DNA of 64,000 nucleotides from Mesorhizobium sp. ES1-1 (GTDB taxonomy: Bacteria > Pseudomonadota > Alphaproteobacteria > Rhizobiales > Rhizobiaceae). Shown piece by piece: positions 46,985 to 56,957 of this stretch (the stretch's first letter is position 1; every line of letters starts with the position of its first letter). The position numbers and the translations under genes are program-made. Under the pieces are notes generated by a model, which searched no databases, was not told the DNA's origin, and saw nothing but the letters and a program-made list of their open reading frames with translations. The stretch covers positions 248,001 to 312,000 of the forward strand of contig NZ_JAIUGX010000002.1 in the NCBI RefSeq assembly GCF_020164785.1, read 5' to 3'.

Positions 46985-47221
46985 ATGAGTGACACCGCAG
47001 AGCGCGTCAAGAAGATCGTCATCGAGCACCTTGGTGTCGACGCCGACAAAGTGACGGAGCAGGCGAGCTTCATCGACGATCTGGGCGCCGACAGCCTCGA
47101 CACGGTCGAACTCGTCATGGCGTTCGAGGAAGAATTCGGCGTCGAGATTCCGGACGACGCGGCCGAGACCATCCTGACGGTCGGCGACGCGGTGAAGTAC
47201 ATCGACAAGGCTTCGGCCTGA
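46985..47221 (+). CDS. acpP: Acyl carrier protein
   Basis: A 78-aa acidic protein that carries growing acyl chains. Ser37 in GADSLD takes the 4-prime-phosphopantetheine. [20 protein letters not shown] is the standard helix II region. The frame is open upstream in the 210-bp fabG-acpP interval, but the ATG at 46985 starts the conserved protein. The long interval probably holds a strong separate promoter, as ACP is very abundant. Confidence 0.98.
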   Translation: MSDTAERVKKIVIEHLGVDADKVTEQASFIDDLGADSLDTVELVMAFEEEFGVEIPDDAAETILTVGDAVKYIDKASA

Positions 47222-47256
47222 CGCTTTCCGCAGTTACCACCGGGGGAGGACCTGCG

Positions 47257-48519
47257 ATGAGGCGTGTCGTCGTCACGGGCCTTGGGTTGTTGTCGCCGTT
47301 CGGCATGGGCTTCGAGCACAGCTGGAAGGAACTGCTGACCGGCCGCAGCGCCGCCAAGCGCATCACCGAGTTCGAGGTGGAGGATCTTGCCTGCAAGATC
47401 GCCCATGTCATTCCGCGTGGTGACGGCTCCAATGCCACCTTTAATCCCGAAGCCGTGCTCGAGCCGAAAGAATTGCGCAAGATCGGCGACTTCATCCTGT
47501 ACGGGATTGCGGCCGCCGATGAGGCGCTGAAGGATTCCGGATGGGAACCCAAGACGCATGAAGAACAGTGCGCCACGGGCGTCCTGATCGGTTCAGGTAT
47601 TGGCGGCATTGAGGGAATCGCCGAGAATGCGATGATCCTCAAGGAGCGCGGCCCGCGTCGCATCAGCCCCTTCTTCATCCCTGGCCAGATCATCAATCTG
47701 GTCTCTGGTCAGGTTTCCATCCGCCACGGGCTCAAGGGCCCGAACCACGCCGTCGTGACGGCCTGTTCGACCGGCGCGCACGCCATCGGCGACGCCGCCC
47801 GGCTGATCATGTGGGGCGACGCCGACGTCATGGTGGCCGGTGGCGCCGAAGCGCCAGTGACGCGGCTGTCCATCGCCGGCTTCGCGGCGTGCCGGGCGCT
47901 GTCGACCGATCGGAATGACGCACCGGAAACGGCATCACGCCCTTACGATCGCGATCGCGACGGTTTCGTCATGGGCGAAGGCGCCGGTGTCGTCGTGCTC
48001 GAAGAACTCGAGCACGCCAAGGCCCGCGGCGCGAAGATCTACGCCGAAGTGACCGGTTACGGCCTCACCGGCGATGCCTATCATATCACTGCGCCGGCCG
48101 AGGACGGCGATGGCGCCTTCCGTTGCATGACGGCCGCGCTGAACCGGGCCAGGCTGACGCCCGCCGACGTCGACTACATCAATGCACACGGCACCTCGAC
48201 CATGGCCGATACGATCGAACTGGGAGCCGTCGAGCGGCTCGTCGGCAATGCCGCTTCGAAGATATCCATGTCGTCGACAAAGTCTTCGATCGGCCATCTG
48301 CTGGGAGCGGCGGGTGCCGCAGAAGCGATCTTTTCCATCCTCGCCATCCGCGACAATGTCGCGCCGGCGACGATCAATCTCGACAACCCCGAGCGCGAGA
48401 CCGCGATCGACCTGGTGCCGAACAAGCCTCGGGCCCGCCAGATCGATGTGGCACTGTCCAATTCCTTCGGCTTCGGCGGAACCAACGCTTCGCTCGTCTT
48501 CCAGCGCTACAATGGCTGA
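47257..48519 (+). CDS. fabF: 3-oxoacyl-ACP synthase II
   Basis: A 420-aa condensing enzyme extending acyl-ACP by two carbons. The catalytic triad is C170 (TACSTGAHAIG), H311 (NAHGTST) and H347 (SIGHLLGA). ATG after GGGGGAGG. It elongates palmitoleate in E. coli, so it sets the cis-vaccenate level; the same role is likely here. Lies 35 bp after acpP. Confidence 0.97.
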   Translation: MRRVVVTGLGLLSPFGMGFEHSWKELLTGRSAAKRITEFEVEDLACKIAHVIPRGDGSNATFNPEAVLEPKELRKIGDFILYGIAAADEALKDSGWEPKTHEEQCATGVLIGSGIGGIEGIAENAMILKERGPRRISPFFIPGQIINLVSGQVSIRHGLKGPNHAVVTACSTGAHAIGDAARLIMWGDADVMVAGGAEAPVTRLSIAGFAACRALSTDRNDAPETASRPYDRDRDGFVMGEGAGVVVLEELEHAKARGAKIYAEVTGYGLTGDAYHITAPAEDGDGAFRCMTAALNRARLTPADVDYINAHGTSTMADTIELGAVERLVGNAASKISMSSTKSSIGHLLGAAGAAEAIFSILAIRDNVAPATINLDNPERETAIDLVPNKPRARQIDVALSNSFGFGGTNASLVFQRYNG

Positions 48520-48621
48520 CGGTAGGGCCGCCGGGCCACGCGGCGGTGTGTCGTCAATTTTGCCATATTCACCCCTACTCTGCCGCAGGGGATTCGTTGG
48601 GCGATCAAACGGCAGGGCAAG

Positions 48622-49854
48622 ATGAACACAGATCCGGCGGGAAGCGGGGAATTCGGGCGACGTCCGACGTCGGGGCCGATCGTGCCAAAGACGGCTAATG
48701 AGGCTTTGAGACCGGAAGCCGGCATTCCGCCGCCGAAGCGTTCGCGTGCATCGCGGAGCCAGGTCGTCGTGTTCATGAACTTCGTTATCTCCTCGGTGAT
48801 GCTGATGGTTCTGGCAGCCGGCGTCGCTCTTTATCTCGGCAAGCAGGAATTCACCGAGCCTGGTCCGTCGGCCAATGGCGACACGTTCCTGGTTAAGCCG
48901 AACAGCGGCGTCCAGGATATTGCCGACCAGCTCGAGCGCCGCGGACTGATCAGCGATTCGCGCGTGTTCCGCCTTGGCGTGCGGGCCTTTGGCAATGATT
49001 CAGCGCTGAAGGCGGGCGAGTATGAAATCAAGCCCAAGGCGTCCATGCGCGACATCATGGAGCTTTTGAAGAGCGGCAAGTCGGTGATGTATTCGCTGAC
49101 GATCCCCGAAGGATTGACGGTCCAGCAGGCGCTGAAGCGCATCGCCGACGAGGCCGCGTTGAGCGGTGACATGCCGGCCACTACTCCGCCCGAGGGCAGC
49201 CTTGCCACCGACACGTTGCGCTTCACGCGCGGCGCGACGCGCCAACAGATGGTCGACAAGCTGCTGGCGGATCAGAAGAGACTGGTCGAGGATGTCTGGG
49301 CGCGGCGCGCGCCCGACCTCCCGTTGGCAAACATCGAGGAGTTCGTCACCCTGGCCTCGATCGTCGAGAAGGAAACTGGCAAGGGCGACGAGCGCTCCCG
49401 CGTGGCGGCCGTCTTCCTCAATCGTCTGGCCAAGGGTATGCGCCTGCAATCCGATCCAACCATCATCTATGGCCTGTTCGGCGGGGAGGGCAAGCCGGCC
49501 GACCGCCCCATCTACCAGTCGGATATCCAAAAGCAGACGCCTTACAACACATACGTCATCAGCGGGCTGCCACCGACGCCGATCGCCAATCCCGGCAGGG
49601 CCGCACTCGAGGCGGTCGCCAATCCTTCCAAGACCGACGATCTCTATTTCGTTGCCGATGGGACCGGGGGCCATGTTTTCGCGGCGACGCTGGAAGAGCA
49701 TAACGAAAACGTGGCCCGCTATCGCGCGTTGCAGAAGAAGCAGGCCGATGATGCCGCCAAGGCGGCAGCCGACAGCAATGGCGACAAGCCGGCTGACCCC
49801 GACAAGCCGGCCGATGGCAGTGAAGCCGCCGGCGATGCCGACGCGGCCGATTAA
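48622..49854 (+). CDS. mltG: Endolytic murein transglycosylase MltG
   Basis: A 410-aa membrane-anchored YceG-family enzyme that cuts nascent glycan strands and so ends elongation. N-terminal cytoplasmic tail (1-52), one transmembrane helix (53-76), LysM-like region (FLVKPNSGVQDIADQLERRG) and catalytic motif ASIVEKET (245-252). GLPPTPIANPGRAALEA follows. The C-terminal 45 residues are low-complexity Asp/Lys/Pro/Ala. The fabF-mltG-yicC-gmk order is common in alphaproteobacteria. Confidence 0.94.
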   Translation: MNTDPAGSGEFGRRPTSGPIVPKTANEALRPEAGIPPPKRSRASRSQVVVFMNFVISSVMLMVLAAGVALYLGKQEFTEPGPSANGDTFLVKPNSGVQDIADQLERRGLISDSRVFRLGVRAFGNDSALKAGEYEIKPKASMRDIMELLKSGKSVMYSLTIPEGLTVQQALKRIADEAALSGDMPATTPPEGSLATDTLRFTRGATRQQMVDKLLADQKRLVEDVWARRAPDLPLANIEEFVTLASIVEKETGKGDERSRVAAVFLNRLAKGMRLQSDPTIIYGLFGGEGKPADRPIYQSDIQKQTPYNTYVISGLPPTPIANPGRAALEAVANPSKTDDLYFVADGTGGHVFAATLEEHNENVARYRALQKKQADDAAKAAADSNGDKPADPDKPADGSEAAGDADAAD

Positions 49855-50010
49855 CATGATGAAAGGCGTTGCCTGGATCGCAATGCCCTGACATTTGGAA
49901 GAGCGCCGCGTTTCGATTTCGTCGCGTCCGCACTAGGTGATTTTCAAACAGCGTACCTTCCTTTCCCGGTTGCCGGCCGAGGGGTGATGCGCCAAGGGTT
50001 TGTGGGCTAT

Positions 50011-50901
50011 ATGAATTTGCAGAGCATGACCGGTTTTGCCCGTGCCGTCGCCGAGCATGAAGGCACTTCGATCGCGTGGGAGGTCAAATCCGTCAACGGC
50101 AAGAGCGTCGAAGTCCGCCTGCGGCTGCCGCAAGGCTTCGAGCGGCTTGAGCCTGCCGTTAGGCAGACGCTGCAGAAGCGCTTTTCACGCGGCAATTTCC
50201 AGGCGACGCTGACGATCGGCCGGGCGGCCGGTTCTCAAGCGCAGCCGGTCGTCAATGAAGCCTTTCTGAAGGATCTGGCCGGATTAGCCAAACGCTTGCA
50301 GGAACAGTTCGGCGCGGCGCCGGCGACCGCCGACGGGCTGCTTTCGCTGCGCGGCGTCCTCGACATACCTGAAACCGTAGAGACCGAAGAGGCGCGGGCA
50401 GCGCTGGACATCGCGATCATCGCCGCATTCGAGGCGGCCCTGAAAGGGCTGGAGCAAGCACGGCAGGGCGAGGGCGCGGCATTGGCCACGCTGCTGCTTG
50501 GACATGTCGACACGATCGAGGCGCTGACACTGCGCGCCGAGGCGGATCCATCGCGCGAAACGGCGGCCATCCGCGAGCGGATCGCCGAGCAGGTCGGCCT
50601 GTTGTTGGACGCCTCCGCCGGCCTGGACGCCAGCCGTCTGCACATGGAGGCAGCTTTCCTTGCCACTAAAGCCGATATTCGCGAAGAGATCGACCGGCTG
50701 AAGACGCATGTCGCATCCGCTCGCTTACTGCTCGGCCAAGGCGGTGCTGTCGGCCGCAAGCTCGATTTTCTGGCGCAGGAATTCAACCGCGAATCGAATA
50801 CGCTCTGCTCGAAGTCCAACGCTGCGGCCGTCACCGCGATCGGTTTGGAGTTGAAGGCCGTGGTCGACCAGTTTCGCGAACAAGTCCAGAATCTGGAGTA
50901 G
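50011..50901 (+). CDS. yicC: YicC family endoribonuclease-like protein
   Basis: A 296-aa protein with the family start MNLQSMTGFARAVAEHEG and C-terminal KLDFLAQEFNRESNTLCSKSN. E. coli YicC acts with PNPase in sRNA decay and the family is now seen as endoribonucleases. I used the ATG at 50011; a GTG at 49984 starts a longer frame with no ribosome site. Followed by gmk after 3 bp. Confidence 0.92.
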   Translation: MNLQSMTGFARAVAEHEGTSIAWEVKSVNGKSVEVRLRLPQGFERLEPAVRQTLQKRFSRGNFQATLTIGRAAGSQAQPVVNEAFLKDLAGLAKRLQEQFGAAPATADGLLSLRGVLDIPETVETEEARAALDIAIIAAFEAALKGLEQARQGEGAALATLLLGHVDTIEALTLRAEADPSRETAAIRERIAEQVGLLLDASAGLDASRLHMEAAFLATKADIREEIDRLKTHVASARLLLGQGGAVGRKLDFLAQEFNRESNTLCSKSNAAAVTAIGLELKAVVDQFREQVQNLE

Positions 50902-50904
50902 CCG

Positions 50905-51561
50905 ATGGTTGCCAAGGATTTGGGGTCCCGCATCCGCCGGCGAGGCCTGATGCTCGTCCTGTCGTCGCCATCCGGCGCCGGCAAGTCGACGATTGCGCGC
51001 AATCTTCTGGAGAGCGATTCCAGCCTCGAACTGTCGGTTTCGGTTACCACGAGGCCCCGGCGCGGCAGTGAGATCGAGGGGGTTCACTATCATTTCCGCA
51101 CGATGCGCGAATTCGAGCGCCTGCGCGATTCCGACGCGCTGCTCGAATGGGCCGAGGTGCATGGCAATTGCTACGCGACGCCGCGCGAGCCGGCCGAACT
51201 GGCGCTGGCCCAGGGCCGCGACATGCTGTTCGACATCGATTGGCAGGGCGCGCAGCAGCTCAAGGAAAAGATGCGCGCCGACATTGTCTCCATCTTCATC
51301 CTGCCGCCGTCGATGAAGGAATTGAAGTCGCGTCTGAAACGCCGCGCCGAGGACCAGGAAGCGGTGATCGAGACGCGCCTGAAAAACGCGCGCAACGAGA
51401 TCGAGCACTGGAAGGAGTATGATTTCGTCATCATCAATGACGATCTCGACCGCGCCTTCGCGGAAGTGCGCGGTATCGTCATTGCCGAACGCCTGCGGCG
51501 GGACCGCCGGCCGGGCTTGTTCGATTTCGTTTCCGGGTTACTGGACGAGCAGACAGAGTAA
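50905..51561 (+). CDS. gmk: Guanylate kinase
   Basis: A 218-aa kinase turning GMP into GDP. P-loop [10 protein letters not shown] (20-29); GMP-binding [23 protein letters not shown] in the end of yicC precedes the ATG. The C-terminal 15 residues ([19 protein letters not shown]) are typical of rhizobia. It converges on rsmA. Confidence 0.96.
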   Translation: MVAKDLGSRIRRRGLMLVLSSPSGAGKSTIARNLLESDSSLELSVSVTTRPRRGSEIEGVHYHFRTMREFERLRDSDALLEWAEVHGNCYATPREPAELALAQGRDMLFDIDWQGAQQLKEKMRADIVSIFILPPSMKELKSRLKRRAEDQEAVIETRLKNARNEIEHWKEYDFVIINDDLDRAFAEVRGIVIAERLRRDRRPGLFDFVSGLLDEQTE

Positions 51562-51592
51562 GACGAGGGACCTGAGCGAGGCCCTCCTCGTC
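51562..51592. terminator. Hairpin between convergent gmk and rsmA
   Basis: GACGAGG (51562-51568) pairs with CCTCGTC (51586-51592) in the 33-bp convergent gap. No T-run either side, so a Rho-assisted or 3-prime-end-protecting element is more likely than a classical terminator. Confidence 0.4.
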
Positions 51593-51594
51593 GT

Positions 51595-52443
51595 TCACCA
51601 GCCGTCAGCGTCCACCGCGTTCGTCAGGCGCACGAATTCCTCCACGCTCAAGGTCTCGGCCCGCCTTGTCGGATCGATGCCTGCGCGTTCGAGCAGAGCT
51701 TCGCCGCCAAGGCTTTTCACGCTCTGCCTCAGCATCTTGCGGCGTTGACCGAAGGCGGCTTCGGTGACGCGGCCGAGTTTCTTGACATCCGCCGGCAGTG
51801 GCATGGCGCGCGGCTCCAGATGCACCACCGACGAGGTCACCTTGGGCGGCGGCGTGAACGCCTGTGGCGGCACGTCGAAGGCGATCCTGGCCTGCGTGCG
51901 CCAGCCGGCTAGCACGCCCAGCCTGCCATAGGCATCGCTTCCGGGCGGGGCGACGATCCGCTGAGCAACCTCGCGCTGGAACATCAGCGTCATCGAGACG
52001 TAGAAAGGGGGCCACGCCGACGCGGTCAGCCACCGCACCAGCAGTTCCGTGCCGATATTGTAGGGCAGGTTGGCAACAATCCTTACCGGCTCGCTACTGT
52101 CCGCCCCGGCCAACGCCGAGAAATTCGTCTTCAACGCATCGCCGGCAACGATCTCCAGTCGGCCCGGATAGTGCTCCGAGATTTCGGCGAGCGCCGCCAG
52201 ACAGCGCTCGTCGCGCTCTATGGCGATAACGCGCCGCGCCCCATTGGCCAGCAACGCGCGGGTCAATCCACCCGGCCCGGGCCCGACCTCGATCACCGTG
52301 CACAGGGTCAGGTCACCCGCGGCCCGCGCGATCTTGCCGGTGAGGTTGAGGTCGAGCAGGAAGTTCTGGCCGAGCGCCTTCTTCGCCTGCAAACCGTGGC
52401 GCTCGATGACATCGCGCAGCGGTGGCAGCCCGTCTATGCTCAT
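51595..52443 (-). CDS. rsmA: 16S rRNA dimethyladenosine transferase (KsgA)
   Basis: A 282-aa methyltransferase that dimethylates A1518 and A1519 at the 3-prime end of 16S rRNA, a late 30S checkpoint. GQNFLLD (25-31), SAM motif [10 protein letters not shown] (52-61) and [15 protein letters not shown] are present. ATG at 52443 gives the conserved start [18 protein letters not shown]; 20 open codons lie upstream. Last gene of the lptF-lptG-lptD-surA-pdxA-rsmA series. Confidence 0.96.
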   Translation of the reverse strand: MSIDGLPPLRDVIERHGLQAKKALGQNFLLDLNLTGKIARAAGDLTLCTVIEVGPGPGGLTRALLANGARRVIAIERDERCLAALAEISEHYPGRLEIVAGDALKTNFSALAGADSSEPVRIVANLPYNIGTELLVRWLTASAWPPFYVSMTLMFQREVAQRIVAPPGSDAYGRLGVLAGWRTQARIAFDVPPQAFTPPPKVTSSVVHLEPRAMPLPADVKKLGRVTEAAFGQRRKMLRQSVKSLGGEALLERAGIDPTRRAETLSVEEFVRLTNAVDADGW

Positions 52444-52468
52444 GCTCCGAGATCCGGGCAGGCGGCGC

Positions 52469-53497
52469 TCACGCGGCCGCGGCCTTTGCGTCGGTGTCGG
52501 CAAGCTGCCTGGCGAGTTTCAGCGCCGCGATAAGGCTGTCGGCGCGCGCCAGGCCCTTGCCCGCGATGTCGAAAGCGGTGCCGTGGTCGGGCGACGTACG
52601 AACGAAAGGGAGGCCGAGCGTCACGTTGACGGCCTCGTCGAAGGCCAGCGCCTTGGCCGGGATCAATGCCTGGTCGTGGTACATGCAAAGGGCAACGTCG
52701 TAGCCAGCCCGGGCCCGGGCGTGGAACAGCGTGTCGGCGGGCAGGGGGCCGAACGCATCGATGCCCTCCGCGCGCAATATGTCGACGGCAGGGCGCACGA
52801 TGCGCTCATCCTCGAGGCCCATGGCTCCGCCCTCGCCGGCATGTGGGTTCAGGCCGGCAATAGCCAGCCGAGGCCCCGCAATGCCGAAGCGGCTGATAAG
52901 ATCGGTCGCGGTGATGCGCGCGGTGGCGACGATGAGCTCGGTCGTCAGCGCCTTCGGCACCTCGGCCAGCGCTATGTGGATGGTGACGGGGACCGTCCGC
53001 AGGTCGGGACCGGCCAGCATCATCACCGGCATCGCTTCGACGCCGCAATGGCGGGCAGCCAGATGCGCCAGATATTCGGTGTGGCCCGGGAAGCGGAAGC
53101 CGGCATCGTAGAGCGGCTTCTTGGCGATCGGGCAGGTGACTACGGCCGCTGCCGCGCCGGCGAGACAGTCGGCGACTGCGCGGTGGATGGCCTCGATCGT
53201 GGCCGCCGCGTTTACCGGCTGCGGCAGGCCCGGGCTATCGACGCAACGGGCGGCGAGCGCAACCACCGGCAAGGCCCGCGCAAAGACTTGGGCCGCCTCT
53301 GCCGATGTGGTCTCCACGATCGGCAGCGAAATGCCGAGGCGGCGCGCCCGGGAGGCGATCAGGGCCGGGTCGGCGAGCAGATAGAACGGAGGCAATCCCG
53401 CTGTGTCGCGCGCCATATAGGCCGCGACGGCAATTTCAGGCCCGATTCCGGACGGATCGCCGGCGCTTAGCGCAAGCGATGTCATCGAGCGGCCCAT
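52469..53497 (-). CDS. pdxA: 4-hydroxythreonine-4-phosphate dehydrogenase
   Basis: A 342-aa metal- and NAD-dependent enzyme of pyridoxal phosphate synthesis. [45 protein letters not shown] and [14 protein letters not shown] hold the substrate and metal residues. ATG at 53497 or 53485; the second begins the conserved part. It starts 1 bp after the surA stop (TGAAATG), so the genes are coupled, and is followed by rsmA as in many proteobacteria. Confidence 0.95.
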   Translation of the reverse strand: MGRSMTSLALSAGDPSGIGPEIAVAAYMARDTAGLPPFYLLADPALIASRARRLGISLPIVETTSAEAAQVFARALPVVALAARCVDSPGLPQPVNAAATIEAIHRAVADCLAGAAAAVVTCPIAKKPLYDAGFRFPGHTEYLAHLAARHCGVEAMPVMMLAGPDLRTVPVTIHIALAEVPKALTTELIVATARITATDLISRFGIAGPRLAIAGLNPHAGEGGAMGLEDERIVRPAVDILRAEGIDAFGPLPADTLFHARARAGYDVALCMYHDQALIPAKALAFDEAVNVTLGLPFVRTSPDHGTAFDIAGKGLARADSLIAALKLARQLADTDAKAAAA

Positions 53498-53498
53498 T

Positions 53499-54434
53499 TC
53501 AGCGCTTGACGATGCGGGCTTTCGCCTTCAGCTCTTCGACATATTTATTGCTGAGCTCGTCGGCGTTCTTGTCGCTGGAGCCTTCGTTCTGGAACACCAT
53601 CTGCGCGACCTTGTCGTCCGACACTTCGCGTGACGAGCAAATACCGATGAATTCGATGCCGCGTTCGGTCTCACGGGTGACGGTGGCTCCGCCCACCTTG
53701 GTCGCCTTGATCTGCTCTGCCCAGTCCGGCGGCAGTTGCGGCGCCAAGACTCGGCCCAGGTCGCGAACGGTCACGTCGATCAGGCCTTTGGCGAACGCAT
53801 GCGTCGTGCCGCAGCCATTGAAACGGGCGCGCATGGCATCGGCCTCGCGCTTACGCTTGGCCAGTGTCGCCCGTCGTTCGGCGGCGGGAACGACGAAGAT
53901 GACCTGCTGCAGCATGTACTCGGTGGCGCTCGGCTTGGCTCCGCCCTTCTCGAGCATCTTCTTCACGAGATCCTGTTCGCTGACTTTGCCCGTCCCGTCG
54001 CCGGACCGATAGCGCGCGGTCAGGGCTTGGTTCCAGGCCATCTGCGCGCGTATGAATTCCTTGAAATGGCCCTTGGTGACGCCGGATTTCTCCATGACGC
54101 CGTCGAGCTGGCTGATCTGCATCTTGTTGTTGGTTGCGAAGCGCTGGTAGGCGGCATCGACCTGAGCGTCGCTGATACGGATGCCAAGCCGCTTCGCCTC
54201 GGCCATCCGCAAGGTCTGGTCGATCATTTCCTGGCCGGCGTCGCCCTTCTTGCGCTGCAGCTTCAGGAATGCGGACCGATGCGCGATGTCGCCGGTGGTG
54301 ACGGGAATGTCGTTGACCACATATTTGATCTCGCTGGCGAAGGCCTGCGGCATCATCAGGGTGACGGACACGGACGTCGCCGCCACAAGCAGCGCGAACC
54401 CGGCTGAAAAGAGGTATTTCCTCATCCTTGGCAT
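53499..54434 (-). CDS. surA: SurA-like periplasmic chaperone
   Basis: A 311-aa exported protein: signal peptide (about 1-33, ending QAFASE), SurA N-terminal chaperone domain (about 38-165, [21 protein letters not shown]) and a degenerate parvulin-like domain (about 175-275) lacking a clear isomerase centre. SurA carries outer-membrane beta-barrels such as LptD, its upstream neighbour. Compared with E. coli SurA (about 430 aa) one parvulin domain is missing, which is usual in alphaproteobacteria. Confidence 0.85.
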   Translation of the reverse strand: MPRMRKYLFSAGFALLVAATSVSVTLMMPQAFASEIKYVVNDIPVTTGDIAHRSAFLKLQRKKGDAGQEMIDQTLRMAEAKRLGIRISDAQVDAAYQRFATNNKMQISQLDGVMEKSGVTKGHFKEFIRAQMAWNQALTARYRSGDGTGKVSEQDLVKKMLEKGGAKPSATEYMLQQVIFVVPAAERRATLAKRKREADAMRARFNGCGTTHAFAKGLIDVTVRDLGRVLAPQLPPDWAEQIKATKVGGATVTRETERGIEFIGICSSREVSDDKVAQMVFQNEGSSDKNADELSNKYVEELKAKARIVKR

Positions 54435-54521
54435 CCCAATTCTATTCCGGCTGCGTCCGATTTGATCGTTCCCGGTGCGCGGAACCGGTGCCAGCCCTAT
54501 GCGGCAAAACGATGTCGCCGA

Positions 54522-56957
54522 CTACTGGATCGTGTCGACGGCATTGGTCGACGAGCCGAAATCGCCCAAGGTGCGGAACGACAGGTTGAAGCCGATGCTC
54601 TGCGTCACCTCCCTGGTGTTCAGGTCGCGCGACTGCGAGTAGGTCATCAGATAGGTGAAGCAGGAATCATTGTAGGCGAAGCCCACGCCGTCCTTCACCA
54701 GCAGGCTCTCCTGCAGATCGTAGGTTCCTGTCCCGAAGACGCGCCAGTTCTCGGCAAGGTGCGTCGAAGCTCCCAGCGTGACCTCGTGACGGTCGGTCGT
54801 AAAGCCGTAGAGGGGCTGGGCTTCGATGAACGCGTATTTGGCGCTCAGCGAAACCGGTAGGCCGGAATAGGCGGCCTTCAGCTCGGCGCGGCGAACCTCG
54901 AAGGTCTGTTCGTCGAAACGGCCGCTGACCGAGGCCGCGAAACCGTTAGGGCTGTTGATGCCGAACAGGCCAACATAATCGGACTTGGAGCTTTCCAGCC
55001 CCGAATCGGCGCCGACATTGACCAGGTCCGGCGCGGCGTAGGAGTTTTCGCCGCCAAGCTGGTAGGATTGGCCGACAATCGCATTTGTGCCCCAGCCATT
55101 ATTGTACGAGCCGGAGTAGCGCACCCCGACATTGGCGCGCGAACCGCCTTCGATGCGGTCATAGCCGGAGAATTTGTCGCGCTCGAACAATGTGGTCGCG
55201 TCGAAGACCATGCTCTGTGCGTCTTCGTTGGGGATGGCCAAGCCACCGACATATTGTTCATTGGGACGTACGAAGACCTGGGCCATCGGCTCGAACACAT
55301 GGCTCGAGCTTAGGCCGGAAAACAGCACGGGCCAGCGCATCTCCAGCCCGGCGGTCGCCATGTAGCGGGAAAACGATGAGCGCACGTCGTCTTGCTCGCC
55401 CAGATTGGTCGCCATCTGATTGATCGCGGCAAGCGATCCGGATGAGGCATTGACGTAGTCGGCGTCCCCCTGCAAGGCCAGCAAAGGCGTCAGCACCAGC
55501 CCGCCATCGGTGATGAATGTCCGCTTCCACTCGGCTTCCGCCGTGAGCCGGCCTGACTCGCCTTCGATGCCGCGCACGCGCTGCGTGCCGGACGAGGGAT
55601 CGTATTGGTCGAAGTAGGTCTCATCGAGATCGTCGCGACGCAGCACACGCGCGTTGACGTTGAGGGACAACTGGCCGCCGCCGACCGAGACGTCGGGGAT
55701 ATAGGCGTAGTCGAGCGAGGGAAGCACCCAGGGCTGTTGCCCGCTTCGCGCTGCGGGATTGCTGTCTAGCGCGTCTTCCTGAACCTCGAAATGCATGGCG
55801 CGCACATCGAAGTAGTTCCGGCCGTTGAGACCCGTCAGATAAACCGACGACTGGTGGACGTACTGGTTGTATTTCTCGATATTGTACGTATTCGAAAAAT
55901 TCTTATCGGTCTGAAGCAACACATCCCAGCCGAAATCCCAGCGGGGATTGATGGCGAACTTGCCCTGGGTTCCCATCATGCCGCGGAACCTGTTCGGATC
56001 TCCGACTTCGCCCGAATTGACGTTGTGTCCCAACGTGCCAGGGAAACCATCCGGGTCGACGAAGGTGTCGGGATCCTGCTGCCGAATACCGGCGATCTTC
56101 AGGGTGTACTCGCCATTGTTGAAGCGTTGGCGCCATTCGGCCTCGCCGAGGAAGCCTTGCTTCGTATAGCCGGTGCCGGTGACGGTAAGGTCATAAGTCG
56201 GTGCCAGGGCCAGATAATACGGGATTTTCACCCCGACGCCGAGATCGCTCTCGTAGACGATGCCGGGGATCAGGAAGCCGCTTTTGCGCTTCACGGTGGG
56301 GTCGGCGATCTCGAATGCGGGCAGATAGGCGAGTGGGAAGCCGAAGAACTCGAAATTCGCGTTCTCGAAGCGAACCGTCTTCTTCTCTCCGTTCCAGATG
56401 ATCTTCCTGGCCTTGACGCGCCATGTCGGCGCCTTGTCGGGCTTGTCCTCGCACGGTTCGCAGGCGGTGTAGACGCCATTGTGGAACGTGGTCAGCACGC
56501 CGCCCATGCGCTCGGCGCTTTCGGCGGCGAAATAGGCCTTATCGATGGTTTCGACGCGCAGCGCGTTGACGAAGCCGTCCGCGAAATCATCCGTAAGGTC
56601 GATATGCTGCGAATTGATCTTGGTGCCGTCGCTGTTGACGACTTCGACATTGCCGCTTGCCACCAGCCGCTTGGTCTTGCGGTTGTACTCGACGCGCTGC
56701 GCGACAAGGCGATTGCCGCCGTAGTCGATCTGCACGGCGCCGACGGCGGTCACGGTCTGGTTGTCGTTGTTGTAAACCAGCGTGTCGGCGGCCAGCAGCA
56801 TCTGCGAGCCGGACGGCACCTTGGTCGCCAACTCACTGACGTCCTGTGCGAACGCCGGCAAAGGGACTCCGCAGGCAAGCAGGCACGCCAAGGCGCTCGC
56901 CGCGTAGAGGCGCGCCAAAGCATGCTGCCTGTTGCTGGGCAAAAACGCCTCCGTCAC
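54522..56957 (-). CDS. lptD: LPS-assembly protein LptD
   Basis: An 811-aa outer-membrane protein inserting LPS into the outer leaflet with LptE. Signal peptide (about 1-37), periplasmic beta-jellyroll (about 45-200, LAADTLVYNNDNQTVTAVGAVQI), then the 26-strand barrel. Cysteines at CEPCED in the N-domain and NDSCFTY near the C-terminus can form the disulfide needed for plug orientation. It overlaps lptG by 1 nt. Confidence 0.94.
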   Translation of the reverse strand: MTEAFLPSNRQHALARLYAASALACLLACGVPLPAFAQDVSELATKVPSGSQMLLAADTLVYNNDNQTVTAVGAVQIDYGGNRLVAQRVEYNRKTKRLVASGNVEVVNSDGTKINSQHIDLTDDFADGFVNALRVETIDKAYFAAESAERMGGVLTTFHNGVYTACEPCEDKPDKAPTWRVKARKIIWNGEKKTVRFENANFEFFGFPLAYLPAFEIADPTVKRKSGFLIPGIVYESDLGVGVKIPYYLALAPTYDLTVTGTGYTKQGFLGEAEWRQRFNNGEYTLKIAGIRQQDPDTFVDPDGFPGTLGHNVNSGEVGDPNRFRGMMGTQGKFAINPRWDFGWDVLLQTDKNFSNTYNIEKYNQYVHQSSVYLTGLNGRNYFDVRAMHFEVQEDALDSNPAARSGQQPWVLPSLDYAYIPDVSVGGGQLSLNVNARVLRRDDLDETYFDQYDPSSGTQRVRGIEGESGRLTAEAEWKRTFITDGGLVLTPLLALQGDADYVNASSGSLAAINQMATNLGEQDDVRSSFSRYMATAGLEMRWPVLFSGLSSSHVFEPMAQVFVRPNEQYVGGLAIPNEDAQSMVFDATTLFERDKFSGYDRIEGGSRANVGVRYSGSYNNGWGTNAIVGQSYQLGGENSYAAPDLVNVGADSGLESSKSDYVGLFGINSPNGFAASVSGRFDEQTFEVRRAELKAAYSGLPVSLSAKYAFIEAQPLYGFTTDRHEVTLGASTHLAENWRVFGTGTYDLQESLLVKDGVGFAYNDSCFTYLMTYSQSRDLNTREVTQSIGFNLSFRTLGDFGSSTNAVDTIQ